Source: JBMDXB01 sp048594885 (GTDB lineage: Bacteria; Acidobacteriota; Vicinamibacteria; Vicinamibacterales; 2-12-FULL-66-21). From it: a stretch of DNA of 64,000 nt. The position numbers and the translations under genes were made by a program. Positions 48,180 to 60,030 of the stretch are shown here, one piece after another. Positions within the stretch are counted from its first letter, which is position 1. Every line of letters starts with the position of its first letter. The stretch spans positions 1 through 64,000 of the forward strand of contig JBMDXB010000113.1 in assembly GCA_048594885.1 (NCBI GenBank). The letters are read 5' to 3'. A model generated the notes under the pieces. That model searched no databases, was not told the origin of the DNA, and saw only the letters and a list, made by a program, of their open reading frames with translations.

Positions 48180-50027
48180 TTACTTCCGCTGCCGGTCGCC
48201 TGCTTCGAGTTCGGCGAGTCGCTTCCCGAACTGCTGGATTTGCGCCCGCAACTCCGCAACCAGCCGTACAGCGGCCTCGAGTTCGCGGGTCCGTCGCTCG
48301 AGCGCCTGGATTGCGATCAGGCTGATCCCATCGGCGTCGATGGTACTGATGCGTGTTGGATCCTCGCCCAGACCGAACGCGGCGTGGAAGTCCTGTGCCG
48401 TTGGTCCTATGTGGCGGATGTGCGCAGGCTGAGATTTGTAGTTCCACTCGCTGATGCGCATTGCTGCGAGCTTGCCGAGCACCGCTTCGCCGTCGACATC
48501 CCGCCAGTTCTGCTTCAAGGCGGCGTCCGAAACCGATGACCAGGCGCCGCTGCCCGCCGCCAGCTTGACACCGGCGGTACGGTTGGAGTTCGAGTAGAAC
48601 GTGGTACCGCCGGCGGCTCGGACGATGAACTGGTTGGCTGCGCTGTCGCTCACTCTGCTGTTCGTGGAGTTGTCGCCGTAGACGAACGAACCGCTGAACC
48701 CTGCCGTCGCCCGGTGGCCGATCGCGGTTGAGAAAGCGCCGCTGGCAGTTGCGTCCGTTCCCAACGCCACTGCTCCGGTGGCGGCGGCGGTCACGTCCGA
48801 CCCGAGTGCGACGCCACCGTCTCCGGATGTCTGCGCATCCGTGCCGATCGCCAGCGACCCGGACCCGGAGGCCAACGCTCGGTATCCCGCGCCGAACGAG
48901 TAGTCTCCGATGTTGGTGTCGTTCCATAGCGTGCCGGTGACGTGCCCGGCACGGAATGCGGCCTTTCGCGGGTACCACATCATCCGTGTGCCCGCGCCGG
49001 TCACGAGAGTGCTTCCGCTGCCGAACGTCCCGACGGACGCGAAACCATCGTCGTGCGTGTGCAACAGGACACCCGAGAGCGTCAGCGTGCCGGCACTGAA
49101 CCCGCCGGCAGCGTCTCGGAAAACGATCGTGGACGGAGTATTCGTAGAAGTAGCGCCGCTGACGAGCGCCGTCGCTGCCGCCACACTCGCTGCAGTGGCG
49201 CCGCCCACACTGCGTACCACCGTCGCACCCTGCGTGCCGGTCACATCACCGGCGAGGCCGCCGCTGAAGTTGGTGGCCGTCGTCGCCGTGAGGGCGTTCC
49301 CCGCGAGCGCCGCCGTAATCGTCCCCGCGGCGAAGTTGCCGGCAGCGTCGCGTGCCACGATGGCGTTGCCAGTGTTCAACGAAGTCGCCGTCGTTGCCGA
49401 ATTGGCCACGAGCCCGGCACCGACGATCGGCTGGAGAGACGCGTTCTCCACACATCCGGTGCACGGGACACCCGGAGGGCCGGCCCGCCCCTGTGGACCT
49501 TCGAGTCCCGCGGGCCCCTGTGATCCTATGGCACCCTGCTCCCCCGGTGGCCCGGGTGGCCCTGGCGGACCCGGAGGCCCCGCGGGACCAGCCGGCCCCG
49601 TTCCGCCGATGGCGAGGCTGAAGGTCAGTATCTTTGTCGTCGATGTCTGCTGCGCGAGCGAATGGTCCGGGGGCAGCCACCCGCCGTCGACGCACACCCA
49701 ACCTGGCCCCGGCCGCACCGTCACGCACGACTCGGTCGACGGCGGTCTGACAACGACTACGTGCACCACATACGTTCCCGGCGCCGGCACAGACGGCATG
49801 CTACCCGTCACCATCGACCCGTCCGCGGAAGCGGCGATTCCCAGCAGCACCGCGTCGCCAACCATCACCGCCGTGACGTCTGCGAGTCCGGTGCCGAGCA
49901 CGGTAACCGTCGTGCCCGAGATGTCGGCCGAAGTGACGGATTGCGCCGCCGTGGTGTTTGCAGATCCCAGGATGACGCCGAGAGACGCAACGAGGCACAG
50001 CGGGCGGTGGAACGCGCGATTCGGCAT
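48180..50027 (-). CDS. Secreted collagen-like protein with YadA-head repeats and endosialidase chaperone domain
   Basis: A 615-aa exported protein. After a signal peptide (LCLVASLGVILGSANTTAAQ) comes an IPT-like beta domain, then a Gly-X-Y collagen stretch (GPAGPAGPPGPPGPPGPPGE), then YadA-head-type repeats (SLAIGTDAQTSGDGGVALGS). The end is a peptidase S74 intramolecular chaperone (SVSDAALKQNWRDVDGEAVL, ALERRTRELEAAVRLV). S74 domains trimerise fibres and then cleave themselves off. Such proteins resemble phage tail fibres but occur as surface fibres in Acidobacteriota. AGGAG lies before ATG 50027 inside the upstream stop. Confidence 0.88.
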   Translation of the reverse strand: MPNRAFHRPLCLVASLGVILGSANTTAAQSVTSADISGTTVTVLGTGLADVTAVMVGDAVLLGIAASADGSMVTGSMPSVPAPGTYVVHVVVVRPPSTESCVTVRPGPGWVCVDGGWLPPDHSLAQQTSTTKILTFSLAIGGTGPAGPAGPPGPPGPPGPPGEQGAIGSQGPAGLEGPQGRAGPPGVPCTGCVENASLQPIVGAGLVANSATTATSLNTGNAIVARDAAGNFAAGTITAALAGNALTATTATNFSGGLAGDVTGTQGATVVRSVGGATAASVAAATALVSGATSTNTPSTIVFRDAAGGFSAGTLTLSGVLLHTHDDGFASVGTFGSGSTLVTGAGTRMMWYPRKAAFRAGHVTGTLWNDTNIGDYSFGAGYRALASGSGSLAIGTDAQTSGDGGVALGSDVTAAATGAVALGTDATASGAFSTAIGHRATAGFSGSFVYGDNSTNSRVSDSAANQFIVRAAGGTTFYSNSNRTAGVKLAAGSGAWSSVSDAALKQNWRDVDGEAVLGKLAAMRISEWNYKSQPAHIRHIGPTAQDFHAAFGLGEDPTRISTIDADGISLIAIQALERRTRELEAAVRLVAELRAQIQQFGKRLAELEAGDRQRK

Positions 50028-50029
50028 AC

Positions 50030-50419
50030 CTACTCCTGTAACGGGATCTGCAGGCCTCCCACCGCCGGACGGACGAAGTCTCGCGGGGAGGCGAGTGGCA
50101 GAATCGCGTCCGTTTCGACGATGTCGACGGACTCGAACGGGACGCCGAGCGCGGACAGGCGGGCGCGGATCAACCCGCGAATCTCCTGATCCTGGACGCC
50201 GACGACGAAACGGCCCGTCGTCTCGTCGGCATCGGTGAAGACGACGCCCGCGAGCTCGAACAGCGGCAGCAGCCGCTGGTGCTGCGCCTCGAACGCCGGG
50301 CGCCCGTGCGCCTCCAGCGCGGGCGCGCTGTACGGACCGCCTGAAGCGGTCAGCACTGGAACCGCGGCTGCGGCAACGATGCGTCCGTTGAGCAGGGACG
50401 CGAAGCTTCCTTGAGACAT
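50030..50419 (-). CDS. Hypothetical protein, 129 aa
   Basis: MSQGSFASLLNGRIVAAAAV opens the protein; later AFEAQHQRLLPLFELAGVVF, TGRFVVGVQDQEIRGLIRAR and LGVPFESVDIVETDAILPLA give an alpha/beta domain that resembles a small N-terminal accessory domain of secreted proteases. GGGGG is upstream of ATG 50419. Its stop (TAG 50030-50032) overlaps the ribosome-binding site of the collagen-like gene, so the two are co-translated and may work together. Confidence 0.65.
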   Translation of the reverse strand: MSQGSFASLLNGRIVAAAAVPVLTASGGPYSAPALEAHGRPAFEAQHQRLLPLFELAGVVFTDADETTGRFVVGVQDQEIRGLIRARLSALGVPFESVDIVETDAILPLASPRDFVRPAVGGLQIPLQE

Positions 50420-50656
50420 AATTCCCCCTTTGGGATCCGTACAGCCAAATCCGCAAAACAAAATTCGTAGTGACTTGAGGGAGATGAGCCGCAGCGAGTT
50501 CGGATCGTAACAGATCGCCACCGCCGGGAATACTGTCAAAAATGACAGGGATCTGGAGGAGCGGCGCTTCTTTGCGGACGCGGCGCTGCTGCGCTCTGGA
50601 GAGGCCCATGGGGCTCGCAGCGCGTGTTAGCATCCGCCGATTCCGCTGGATGCTTT

Positions 50657-51574
50657 ATGACACGCTCCATTGCCGTCGTCGTTGCCGCGTTCACTGCGAT
50701 CGCAGACCAGACGGGCCGCGATCCGGACCGCGCCGCCATCGAGAAGCTCCACCAGCAGAACGTGGCTGCAACGCTGGCGCGAGATCCCGTGGCGCTGACG
50801 AATCTGTGGACCGACGACGCCATTCGTCTCGGCCCGGGCCATCCGGCGGAAGTCGGCAAGCAGGCGATCCGGGAGAGCCACGAACGCTGGGCGGCTCGCC
50901 AGGATGTCAAGGTAGCGACCTACGTTCCGGAAACCAGAGATCTGACGTTCTGGGACGGCTGGGCAGTCGAGTGGGGCTACTTCGCCGGTTCGTATGTCGA
51001 ATCGCCGAATGGCGAGCCGAAGCAGGTTCGTGGCGCGAGACTGTGGGTACTCAAGAAGCTCCCTGACGGCCGTTGGAAGATCTTCCGCGCGATGGAGACT
51101 CCCTTTGCCGGCGTTGCATCCGCGTCGGCTCCGCCGCCGGGGCAAGTGGTTCAGCGACCGCCGGCCGCTGGAAGCGACCGCGACGGTGATGCGGATCGGG
51201 CCGCCATCGAAAAGTTGAAACTCGACGACGTCGCCGCGACAGTTGCGCGAGATGCGGCGGCGATGGCCGATCTGTGGACCGAGGACGCCGTCCGGTTCGG
51301 CCCCGACGCGCCGGCACACGTCGGCAGGCCAGCGATCCGCGCGGCCAACGAACGTTCGACCGCCACGCCAATCAAGGTGTTGTCCTTCGTTCCGGAAACG
51401 AAGGACTTGCAGATCTGGGACGGAGGGGCCGTCGAGTGGCGCTCCTTCACGGCTTCGTTTGTCGCCTCACCGGGTGGAGAGCCGGTACAGGTCCGTGGCA
51501 CCCTGCTCGCGGCGCTCAAAAAGCTTCCCGACGGAAGCTGGAAAGTCTTCCGCGCGATGGGGATCATGGAATGA
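50657..51574 (+). CDS. Exported protein with two tandem DUF4440/SnoaL-like domains
   Basis: A 305-aa protein with a signal segment (MTRSIAVVVAAFTAIADQTG) and two NTF2-like domains that are clear duplicates: AAIEKLHQQNVAATLARDPV...LWTDDAIRL...DLTFWDG...LKKLPDGRWKIFRAME and AAIEKLKLDDVAATVARDAA...LWTEDAVRF...DLQIWDG...LKKLPDGSWKVFRAMG. DUF4440 domains often bind small hydrophobic ligands; no function is known. It precedes the kinase-SUMF1-hydrolase gene by 31 nt and is probably in its operon. Confidence 0.85.
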   Translation: MTRSIAVVVAAFTAIADQTGRDPDRAAIEKLHQQNVAATLARDPVALTNLWTDDAIRLGPGHPAEVGKQAIRESHERWAARQDVKVATYVPETRDLTFWDGWAVEWGYFAGSYVESPNGEPKQVRGARLWVLKKLPDGRWKIFRAMETPFAGVASASAPPPGQVVQRPPAAGSDRDGDADRAAIEKLKLDDVAATVARDAAAMADLWTEDAVRFGPDAPAHVGRPAIRAANERSTATPIKVLSFVPETKDLQIWDGGAVEWRSFTASFVASPGGEPVQVRGTLLAALKKLPDGSWKVFRAMGIME

Positions 51575-51605
51575 GTTGCTGGATCACCACGGCAGGGGCA
51601 CCGGC

Positions 51606-54524
<2,919 letters not shown>

Positions 54525-54542
54525 CCGAACAAGGGGTCCGCA

Positions 54543-56177
54543 GTGCTCTGGACGCTGTTGCTGCTGTCATGCATCGCCGCTTCGCAGCGAGACGCACGCC
54601 CGGATCCGCAGACGGCGCGGCTGAGCGGACGCATCCATGCCGCAGAGACCGGCAAGCCGCTGCGGGGCGCGCTCGTCCAGATCGTCGATCTGCGCGCTGC
54701 GAATCCGGCAACCCGCCAGGGCCGCTGGGTCACGACAGACGCTGATGGCCGATGGGAATTGCGGGCGCTCGCGCCCGGCCGGTACACCGTCAGCGCGTCG
54801 AAGAGCGGATACCTGAAGCTCGAATACGGACAGAAGCGTCCGTTCGAGCGCGGCAAGATCCTCGAGCTCGCGACAGGCCAATCGCTCGAAACGATAGACA
54901 TGGCCTTGCCGCGTGCCGGCGCCATCACCGGGAGGATCTTCGACGAGTTCGGGGATCCGGTGGCAGCCGCGTTCGTCCGTGTCATGCGGCATCGCTACGT
55001 GGACGGACGGCGCCAGTTGATCCCGCTCGTCGAGGGGCTCGAGGTGCTGACGAGCGGCGGCGGCGACATCACCGACGACCTGGGACAGTTTCGCATCCAC
55101 GGGCTGACGCCCGGCGAGTACTACGTGGCCGCGCTGTTCACTCCGCCGGGAGAATCCGCGACGCGCGCAGGCTATCCGCCCGTCTACTATCCGGGGACCG
55201 CATCGGTCGCCCAGGCGCGCCGCGTCGCCGTGCGGATCGGCGAAGATGCGCAAGACGTCAGCTTCAATCTCGTCTCCGCCCAGTACGCGGTCGTCTCGGG
55301 CTCGATCATCAACTCCGCCGGCGCGCCGGTGACCGCGTCGGTGAATCTGCGCGCCGCGGAGCCAATCGCTGCTTCGCTCACGAGTTCGGGCGCGACCGCC
55401 ACAGGCGGGACGTTCACGCTGACCAACGTTCCGCCCGGGGAATATCAGCTGCAGGTCTGGGGCGTTCAGGGTCCGGGCGGCGTGCCGGAGTTTGCCTCGA
55501 TGCCGGTGGCCGTTGCCGGCCAGGACGTCACCGGCCTCGTCGTGACGACATCGCCCGGCGCCACGGCGACGGGACGTGTGACCTTCGAAGGCGGCGCGCG
55601 CCCGGACAGACGGTTGTTCGTACGCGCCATGACCACCGTTGCATCAGCGCCGACGTTCGCGAACGCCTCGGTCGGCGTGCAGCCCGACATGGCGTTCGAG
55701 ATGCGAGGACTGACCGGGACGCAGACGTTTCGGCTCGGCGCGCTGCCGGAAGGATGGTTTCTGAAATCGGTCGCGCATCAGGGCATCGACATCACGGACT
55801 CCGGCTACGAGTTCAAGCCCGGACAGCATGTCTCTGACGTGGAAATCCTGCTGACACAACGCGCGACGACGCTGGCCGGCACGGTGCAGGACGCACAGGG
55901 CACGCCCGTGCCGGATTACACCGTGGTGGCGTTCGCCGCCGACACCGCGAAGTGGGGTTACCAGACGCGCTTCGTCCGCAGCGCGCGGCCCGACCAGCAG
56001 GGACGCTTCGCGATCCGCGCGCTGCCGCCGGGCGACTATCTCGTAGTCGCGCTCGAGTATGTCGAGACCGGACAGGAACTCGATCCCGAGCAATTGGAGC
56101 GCTGGAAGACGATGGGCACCCGGGTCGCGCTTCGCGAGGGAGAATCGAGAGCATTGACGCTCACGCTGTCACGTTGA
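54543..56177 (+). CDS. Carboxypeptidase-regulatory-like repeat protein
   Basis: A 544-aa exported protein beginning at GTG 54543, 18 nt after the kinase stop, so likely in the same operon. Four or five regulatory-like beta-sandwich modules are visible: LSGRIHAAETGKPLRGALVQ, ITGRIFDEFGDPVAAAFVRV, VSGSIINSAGAPVTASVNLR and LAGTVQDAQGTPVPDYTVVA. It has the family motif YYPGTAS. The end, LTLTLSR, is nearly identical in DNA to a remnant at 60791-60818. Confidence 0.88.
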   Translation: MLWTLLLLSCIAASQRDARPDPQTARLSGRIHAAETGKPLRGALVQIVDLRAANPATRQGRWVTTDADGRWELRALAPGRYTVSASKSGYLKLEYGQKRPFERGKILELATGQSLETIDMALPRAGAITGRIFDEFGDPVAAAFVRVMRHRYVDGRRQLIPLVEGLEVLTSGGGDITDDLGQFRIHGLTPGEYYVAALFTPPGESATRAGYPPVYYPGTASVAQARRVAVRIGEDAQDVSFNLVSAQYAVVSGSIINSAGAPVTASVNLRAAEPIAASLTSSGATATGGTFTLTNVPPGEYQLQVWGVQGPGGVPEFASMPVAVAGQDVTGLVVTTSPGATATGRVTFEGGARPDRRLFVRAMTTVASAPTFANASVGVQPDMAFEMRGLTGTQTFRLGALPEGWFLKSVAHQGIDITDSGYEFKPGQHVSDVEILLTQRATTLAGTVQDAQGTPVPDYTVVAFAADTAKWGYQTRFVRSARPDQQGRFAIRALPPGDYLVVALEYVETGQELDPEQLERWKTMGTRVALREGESRALTLTLSR

Positions 56178-56264
56178 GACGCACGCGCCTGACCGCGCGG
56201 CAGTTTGGACAATTGCGGGCGGCAATTGCAGCGCCAGCGAAGAAGGAAGCGGTGACGTAACTCT

Positions 56265-57086
56265 ATGGCCGGCAACGTCGACCTTTACGACGGTCACTAC
56301 GGGCAGATTGCGACGGACGTTCAAGGGGAAGTTCGTCGAGAGACGTATGGAGAAGACCTTGGCCAGGCGAGCTGGATTACCGGCGCGGAGGCGCGCGAAT
56401 GGTTCGACCTTCTCCTCCTTGATCGCGACCAGAATGCGCTGGAAGTGGCGTGTGGCTCCGGCGGGGTGACGTGTGCGATGGCCAGGCACACAGGAGCGAC
56501 CGCTGTCGGAGTCGACATCAATGTCCACGGCATCGAGGCAGCGAGAAAACGAGCGGAACGCGAAGGTCTTTCGTCGCGTGTCTCTTTTCAAGTCGTCGAC
56601 GCTGGCCGACCGCTGCCGTTTGGAGATGACTCATTCGATGTGGTGTTCTGCAACGACTCCATCAACCATCTGCCAGCCCGCCTTGCGGTGCTGCAGGACT
56701 GGTATCGAATCCTCCGTCCGGGCGGCCGTGTCTTGTTCACCGACCCGATCGTGGTCACCGGTCAACTCTCGAACGAGGAGATTCGGATTCGGAGTTCCAT
56801 CGGATTCTTTCTCTTCACACCGACCGGGCACAATGAACGTCTACTGGAACAGGCTGGATTCAATGTTCTCCAGGTCCGAGATGTGACCGACGCCGTGGCG
56901 TCCGTGTCGCACAGGTGGCATCAGGCTCGGGCGAGGCGCCAAAAACAGCTCGTGGCACTCGAAGGCGACGAAGGGTTCCAGGCGCTCCAGCGTTTTCTGA
57001 ATGCCGTGCATCTTCTCTCGAGCGAGCGGCGCCTTTCACGGTACGCGTATCTCGCGGAGAATTCAGGCGCGAAGCCGCGTACCTAA
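56265..57086 (+). CDS. Class I SAM-dependent methyltransferase
   Basis: A 273-aa methyltransferase. Motif I ALEVACGSGGVT (about 57-68), the acidic residue of motif II in GVDINVHG, motif III VDAGRPLPFGDDSFDVVFCN and the post-motif ILRPGGRVLFTDP form a complete SAM-binding Rossmann fold. The C-terminal third (FNVLQVRDVTDAVASVSHRW) is a small helical cap that would set substrate choice. The UbiE/MenG-like group is closest. Start ATG 56265 is the first in frame. Confidence 0.9.
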   Translation: MAGNVDLYDGHYGQIATDVQGEVRRETYGEDLGQASWITGAEAREWFDLLLLDRDQNALEVACGSGGVTCAMARHTGATAVGVDINVHGIEAARKRAEREGLSSRVSFQVVDAGRPLPFGDDSFDVVFCNDSINHLPARLAVLQDWYRILRPGGRVLFTDPIVVTGQLSNEEIRIRSSIGFFLFTPTGHNERLLEQAGFNVLQVRDVTDAVASVSHRWHQARARRQKQLVALEGDEGFQALQRFLNAVHLLSSERRLSRYAYLAENSGAKPRT

Positions 57087-57171
57087 TCGCCAGCCCGAGG
57101 ACAGTGGCGCGCGGCGTCAACACAAATGCATTTCGTGACTAATCACCCTCGGACAGTCCCAGTGCGGTTCA

Positions 57172-58104
57172 CTATTCAGATCCGAATGCGCTCGGATGCA
57201 GGCCGTGCCCTCGGTTCTCACCAAGATTGCGTGAGATTGGGTTCAGCGTGTCGAGACTATCCGGAGTAAGGACAATCTGGAGTGTTGTGCCCCTGAAGTC
57301 ATTGAATCCAATCGCATTGTCGTGAATCACCCCTACGCTCGAATCGTTCCGCGTGTCGGTCATTTCGAAAGCCGCCACGTCAACGACTGAGGGACAGTCA
57401 CTTACCAAGCTCACTTTGTTCTTCAGCACACGGTTATAGGAGATTTCCCCGCCGGGCCGCCCATAGCGATAGTCGGAGTAAAGAACGACTCCGGTGCCGT
57501 TGTAGCCGCCCTTCTCCCCCTCGCCGCAGAACAGCGTGCCGTGGATTCTATTGTGGGCGATGACGTTCTCTTGGACGACATTTGATCCCGAGTTGTCTCC
57601 AATCAGGATGCCAATGCCTCCACCATTCATAGTCCATAAGTCTATGATTTCATTATTCGAGATGTCCCACTTCGCCCCTTTCCAGTTCGTCACGCCCTGA
57701 ACCGGACTAATCATGACGTTGTGTGACACCGTGACGTTGTCCGCCCCACGGCTGAATACGGGAAACTGGACACCTTCAAAACGAAAGTGGGAGATTGTCG
57801 CACCGTCGCCCGCATGACCCTCAGGCAGGAAGAAGCCCGCCTTGCGCGTTGTCATGTTCCACGGCGAAGGCCCGTCGTTGATGACGGCCCCATCCTGGCC
57901 TTTGATCTCGACGGCCTTCGTCACGGTTGCGCCGACGAAACTACCGGCTCCGACCAGAATCGTGTCCCCCGGCAGCACCGAGGCGCTGTCTATCGCCGCT
58001 TGTATCGTGGCGAAGTCTCCGGGCACGCTCCACTCTGCCGCCTGCACGGCAGCAGGGCAAATGAGTCCCGCCAGAACGACGAGCAAACACAGACGGTTCA
58101 ACAT
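57172..58104 (-). CDS. Secreted right-handed parallel beta-helix protein
   Basis: A 310-aa exported protein (MLNRLCLLVVLAGLICPAAV). PGDFATIQAAIDSASVLPGD is the typical start of pectin-lyase-like parallel beta-helices; coils follow (ADNVTVSHNVMISPVQGVTN, WDISNNEIIDLWTMNGGGIG, NVVQENVIAHNRIHG). No lyase catalytic triad is evident; a polysaccharide-binding or -degrading role is inferred from the fold. AGGA is upstream of ATG 58104. Confidence 0.82.
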   Translation of the reverse strand: MLNRLCLLVVLAGLICPAAVQAAEWSVPGDFATIQAAIDSASVLPGDTILVGAGSFVGATVTKAVEIKGQDGAVINDGPSPWNMTTRKAGFFLPEGHAGDGATISHFRFEGVQFPVFSRGADNVTVSHNVMISPVQGVTNWKGAKWDISNNEIIDLWTMNGGGIGILIGDNSGSNVVQENVIAHNRIHGTLFCGEGEKGGYNGTGVVLYSDYRYGRPGGEISYNRVLKNKVSLVSDCPSVVDVAAFEMTDTRNDSSVGVIHDNAIGFNDFRGTTLQIVLTPDSLDTLNPISRNLGENRGHGLHPSAFGSE

Positions 58105-58639
58105 ATGAATTCCTCCCATGGCTACCGGCTTCCCGCATTGTCAGGCTCGAATGGACCGACCTGGGCAAGGGAAATGCCACGCAAGTGCGCCACCTGAGGA
58201 CGATCCGCAAAGGTGACAAGTTCCTGTTGGCGAATGACATGCAACAGCGGCTGGTATGCGGGCAGCCAAAGCCCATTCCGCCGATTTGCCGGTGACTGCC
58301 GGAAGTCCGCACCGCCAGTGTCCGATACGCCAGTTCGGGCCGTATGTGGAGGCGTGTTTCGACCGGATTCGATCGCGCACCATTCCGGGCAGTTGCCGCA
58401 CCAGCCATACGCGTCGAGGCACACAATTTCCCCATCGAGCACAACTTCGCTCGGCATGGTGGCCGATCGGCGTGACATGATCGACCGCGGCTATGAGGAC
58501 GTCGACGCAGGCAAGATGATCCGGCTCGAAAGTTGACGAGTTTTCAGCTTCTTTTCACCAAACGATCAGGACTCCTCACTCCTCCCCGACACATAGTCAC
58601 TCCCGGCGCACGTCAGTGCCGCGAGGGAAAAGAGGTGTC
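58105..58639. other. Intergenic stretch with a DNA-ligase-like remnant
   Basis: On the minus strand 58404-58454 reads PSEVVLDGEIVCLDAYG, which strongly resembles the adenylation-domain motif of ATP-dependent DNA ligases (VLDGEIVCLD). The following residues (WCGNCPEWCAIESG) do not fit, so only a fragment remains. Another short frame, PLLHVIRQQELVTFADRP, lies at 58168-58260. No intact gene is present. Confidence 0.4.
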
Positions 58640-59206
58640 ATGAGTTCTGCGAAGCGGACGTGTGGTGGCTTCCTGGCGCTGGTGCTGATCGCCCCGGCCA
58701 TTGCTTCCGGCCAGAGCGTGAGCTCTGCTCACCGGCCTTGGGCGGGATTCTCGATGGGCACCGGGTTCGTGGGCGGTGACCACGTCGAGCCGGACGACAG
58801 CCGCGACCTGGGTCTCTCGCTGGCGATACCGCTGCGGCCAGTGATGCGGATACAGGTTGGCGCCGGACGTATGCGGGTGAACGGCGCACGTTTCGGGGAA
58901 TTCCCGTGGCGGCGGTTCACCTTCGACGGCGTCGTCCTGCGGCCGTTCTCGAGCGCACGGCGCGCCTGCCAAAGCCACTTCGTTGCCGGAGGCGGCATCG
59001 GCCTGTATCACTACGATCTCGGCAGCGAATCATCGGCGACACGGCGCGGATACCAGGTGTTTGCCGGTGGCGAGTGCATCGGCAGACGCGCGTCGTTTGC
59101 GCTCGAGATCACCGGTCGCTCGATCCGCGGCCCCGCGAACCTGCTGTTGCCGGACGCCGAGCTGTTCGCGCTCGACATGCACCTGGCCGTCAAGCTGCGG
59201 CTCTAG
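58640..59206 (+). CDS. Outer-membrane beta-barrel-like protein
   Basis: A 188-aa exported protein (signal FLALVLIAPAIASGQ). The mature part has alternating strands with aromatic girdles: WAGFSMGTGFVGGDHVEPDD, LGLSLAIPLRPVMRIQVGAG, FVAGGGIGLYHYDLGS and the C-terminal LFALDMHLAVKLRL, which fits a small eight-stranded barrel. ATG 58640 has AGAGG 5 nt upstream. Lipid- or ligand-binding role unknown. Confidence 0.75.
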   Translation: MSSAKRTCGGFLALVLIAPAIASGQSVSSAHRPWAGFSMGTGFVGGDHVEPDDSRDLGLSLAIPLRPVMRIQVGAGRMRVNGARFGEFPWRRFTFDGVVLRPFSSARRACQSHFVAGGGIGLYHYDLGSESSATRRGYQVFAGGECIGRRASFALEITGRSIRGPANLLLPDAELFALDMHLAVKLRL

Positions 59207-59235
59207 CAGGCCGCTCGAATGCGCCGGCCGGTCAT

Positions 59236-60030
59236 TCAGGGCGCGTTGCGCTCGAGAACGCGGTCGATGTCGTCGAGGGCGCGAGCGTCGATCACGCACA
59301 GCCCCTGCGGCCACGAACTGCGACGGCGAAGCAGTTCGATGGCCTTGCCCGTCGCGAGCTTGGAATGTCGCCATGGGCGAAGGACCTGCCCGAAGTCGGC
59401 GAGTAGCCGCGACGCGATCTCGTTGACGGCGGACCCTCCGTTGGCCTTCGCTTCGATCTCGACCTCGTACAGTGAGACCTCAGCCGGCGCCTCCCCGTAC
59501 GTCACGCGGTCCACGGCGACTTCGGCCACGACATGTGCGGAGTCGTCAGAGAGCTCCAGCACATCCAGCGGTTCGCGATCAGTCATCCTCCTCTGTGTAA
59601 TCGCCAGTCCGAGCGCGGCCGCAAAATCTTCGGCGTCGTCCGGGACGACAGGCGTCGGAGACGATGAGTCGAGGGCGATTCCCATCCTCCGCAGTTCGTC
59701 GACGATGGCGTGAGCGTTTGCCGCCGACCAGGGGAGCTCGATTTCCGTACGCTCCTTCTGATAGTTCCCCTTCGCTACTGAGTTTCCTTTGAAGGTGATC
59801 AGCGTTCGCGCCTCGGCACCGGCGACCGTGCGGATCCGCAGGGCCGCACGGCGAACGTCGAGTTGCCCGTCGCGGGTGTCGAGGTATGTGTCTGTTATTC
59901 GCTGCGCCTCACGCGCCACCAGGCGGTATCCGGCGATCTCTTTCAGGTTCCTGAGCCGGCGCACGACGGCCCGAGGGTCGGGATCGGAAATCGCGAAGGT
60001 GGCCTCGCTCTCCCTAGGCGGGTGGTTCAT
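59236..60030 (-). CDS. CYTH-domain protein, divergent metal/phosphate-binding motif
   Basis: A 264-aa protein with the triphosphate-tunnel fold: YLDTRDGQLDVRRAALRIRT, LITFKGNSVAKGNYQKERTE, VVAEVAVDRVTYGEAPAEVS, LYEVEIEAKANGGSAVNEIA. CYTH enzymes act on triphosphates (thiamine triphosphatase, class IV adenylate cyclase, polyphosphatases). The N-terminal ExExK appears as ESEAT, so the Lys is replaced by Thr, while most internal basic and acidic residues remain; activity may be changed or lost. The start overlaps the upstream membrane-protein stop by 17 nt. Tightly linked to that gene. Confidence 0.85.
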   Translation of the reverse strand: MNHPPRESEATFAISDPDPRAVVRRLRNLKEIAGYRLVAREAQRITDTYLDTRDGQLDVRRAALRIRTVAGAEARTLITFKGNSVAKGNYQKERTEIELPWSAANAHAIVDELRRMGIALDSSSPTPVVPDDAEDFAAALGLAITQRRMTDREPLDVLELSDDSAHVVAEVAVDRVTYGEAPAEVSLYEVEIEAKANGGSAVNEIASRLLADFGQVLRPWRHSKLATGKAIELLRRRSSWPQGLCVIDARALDDIDRVLERNAP

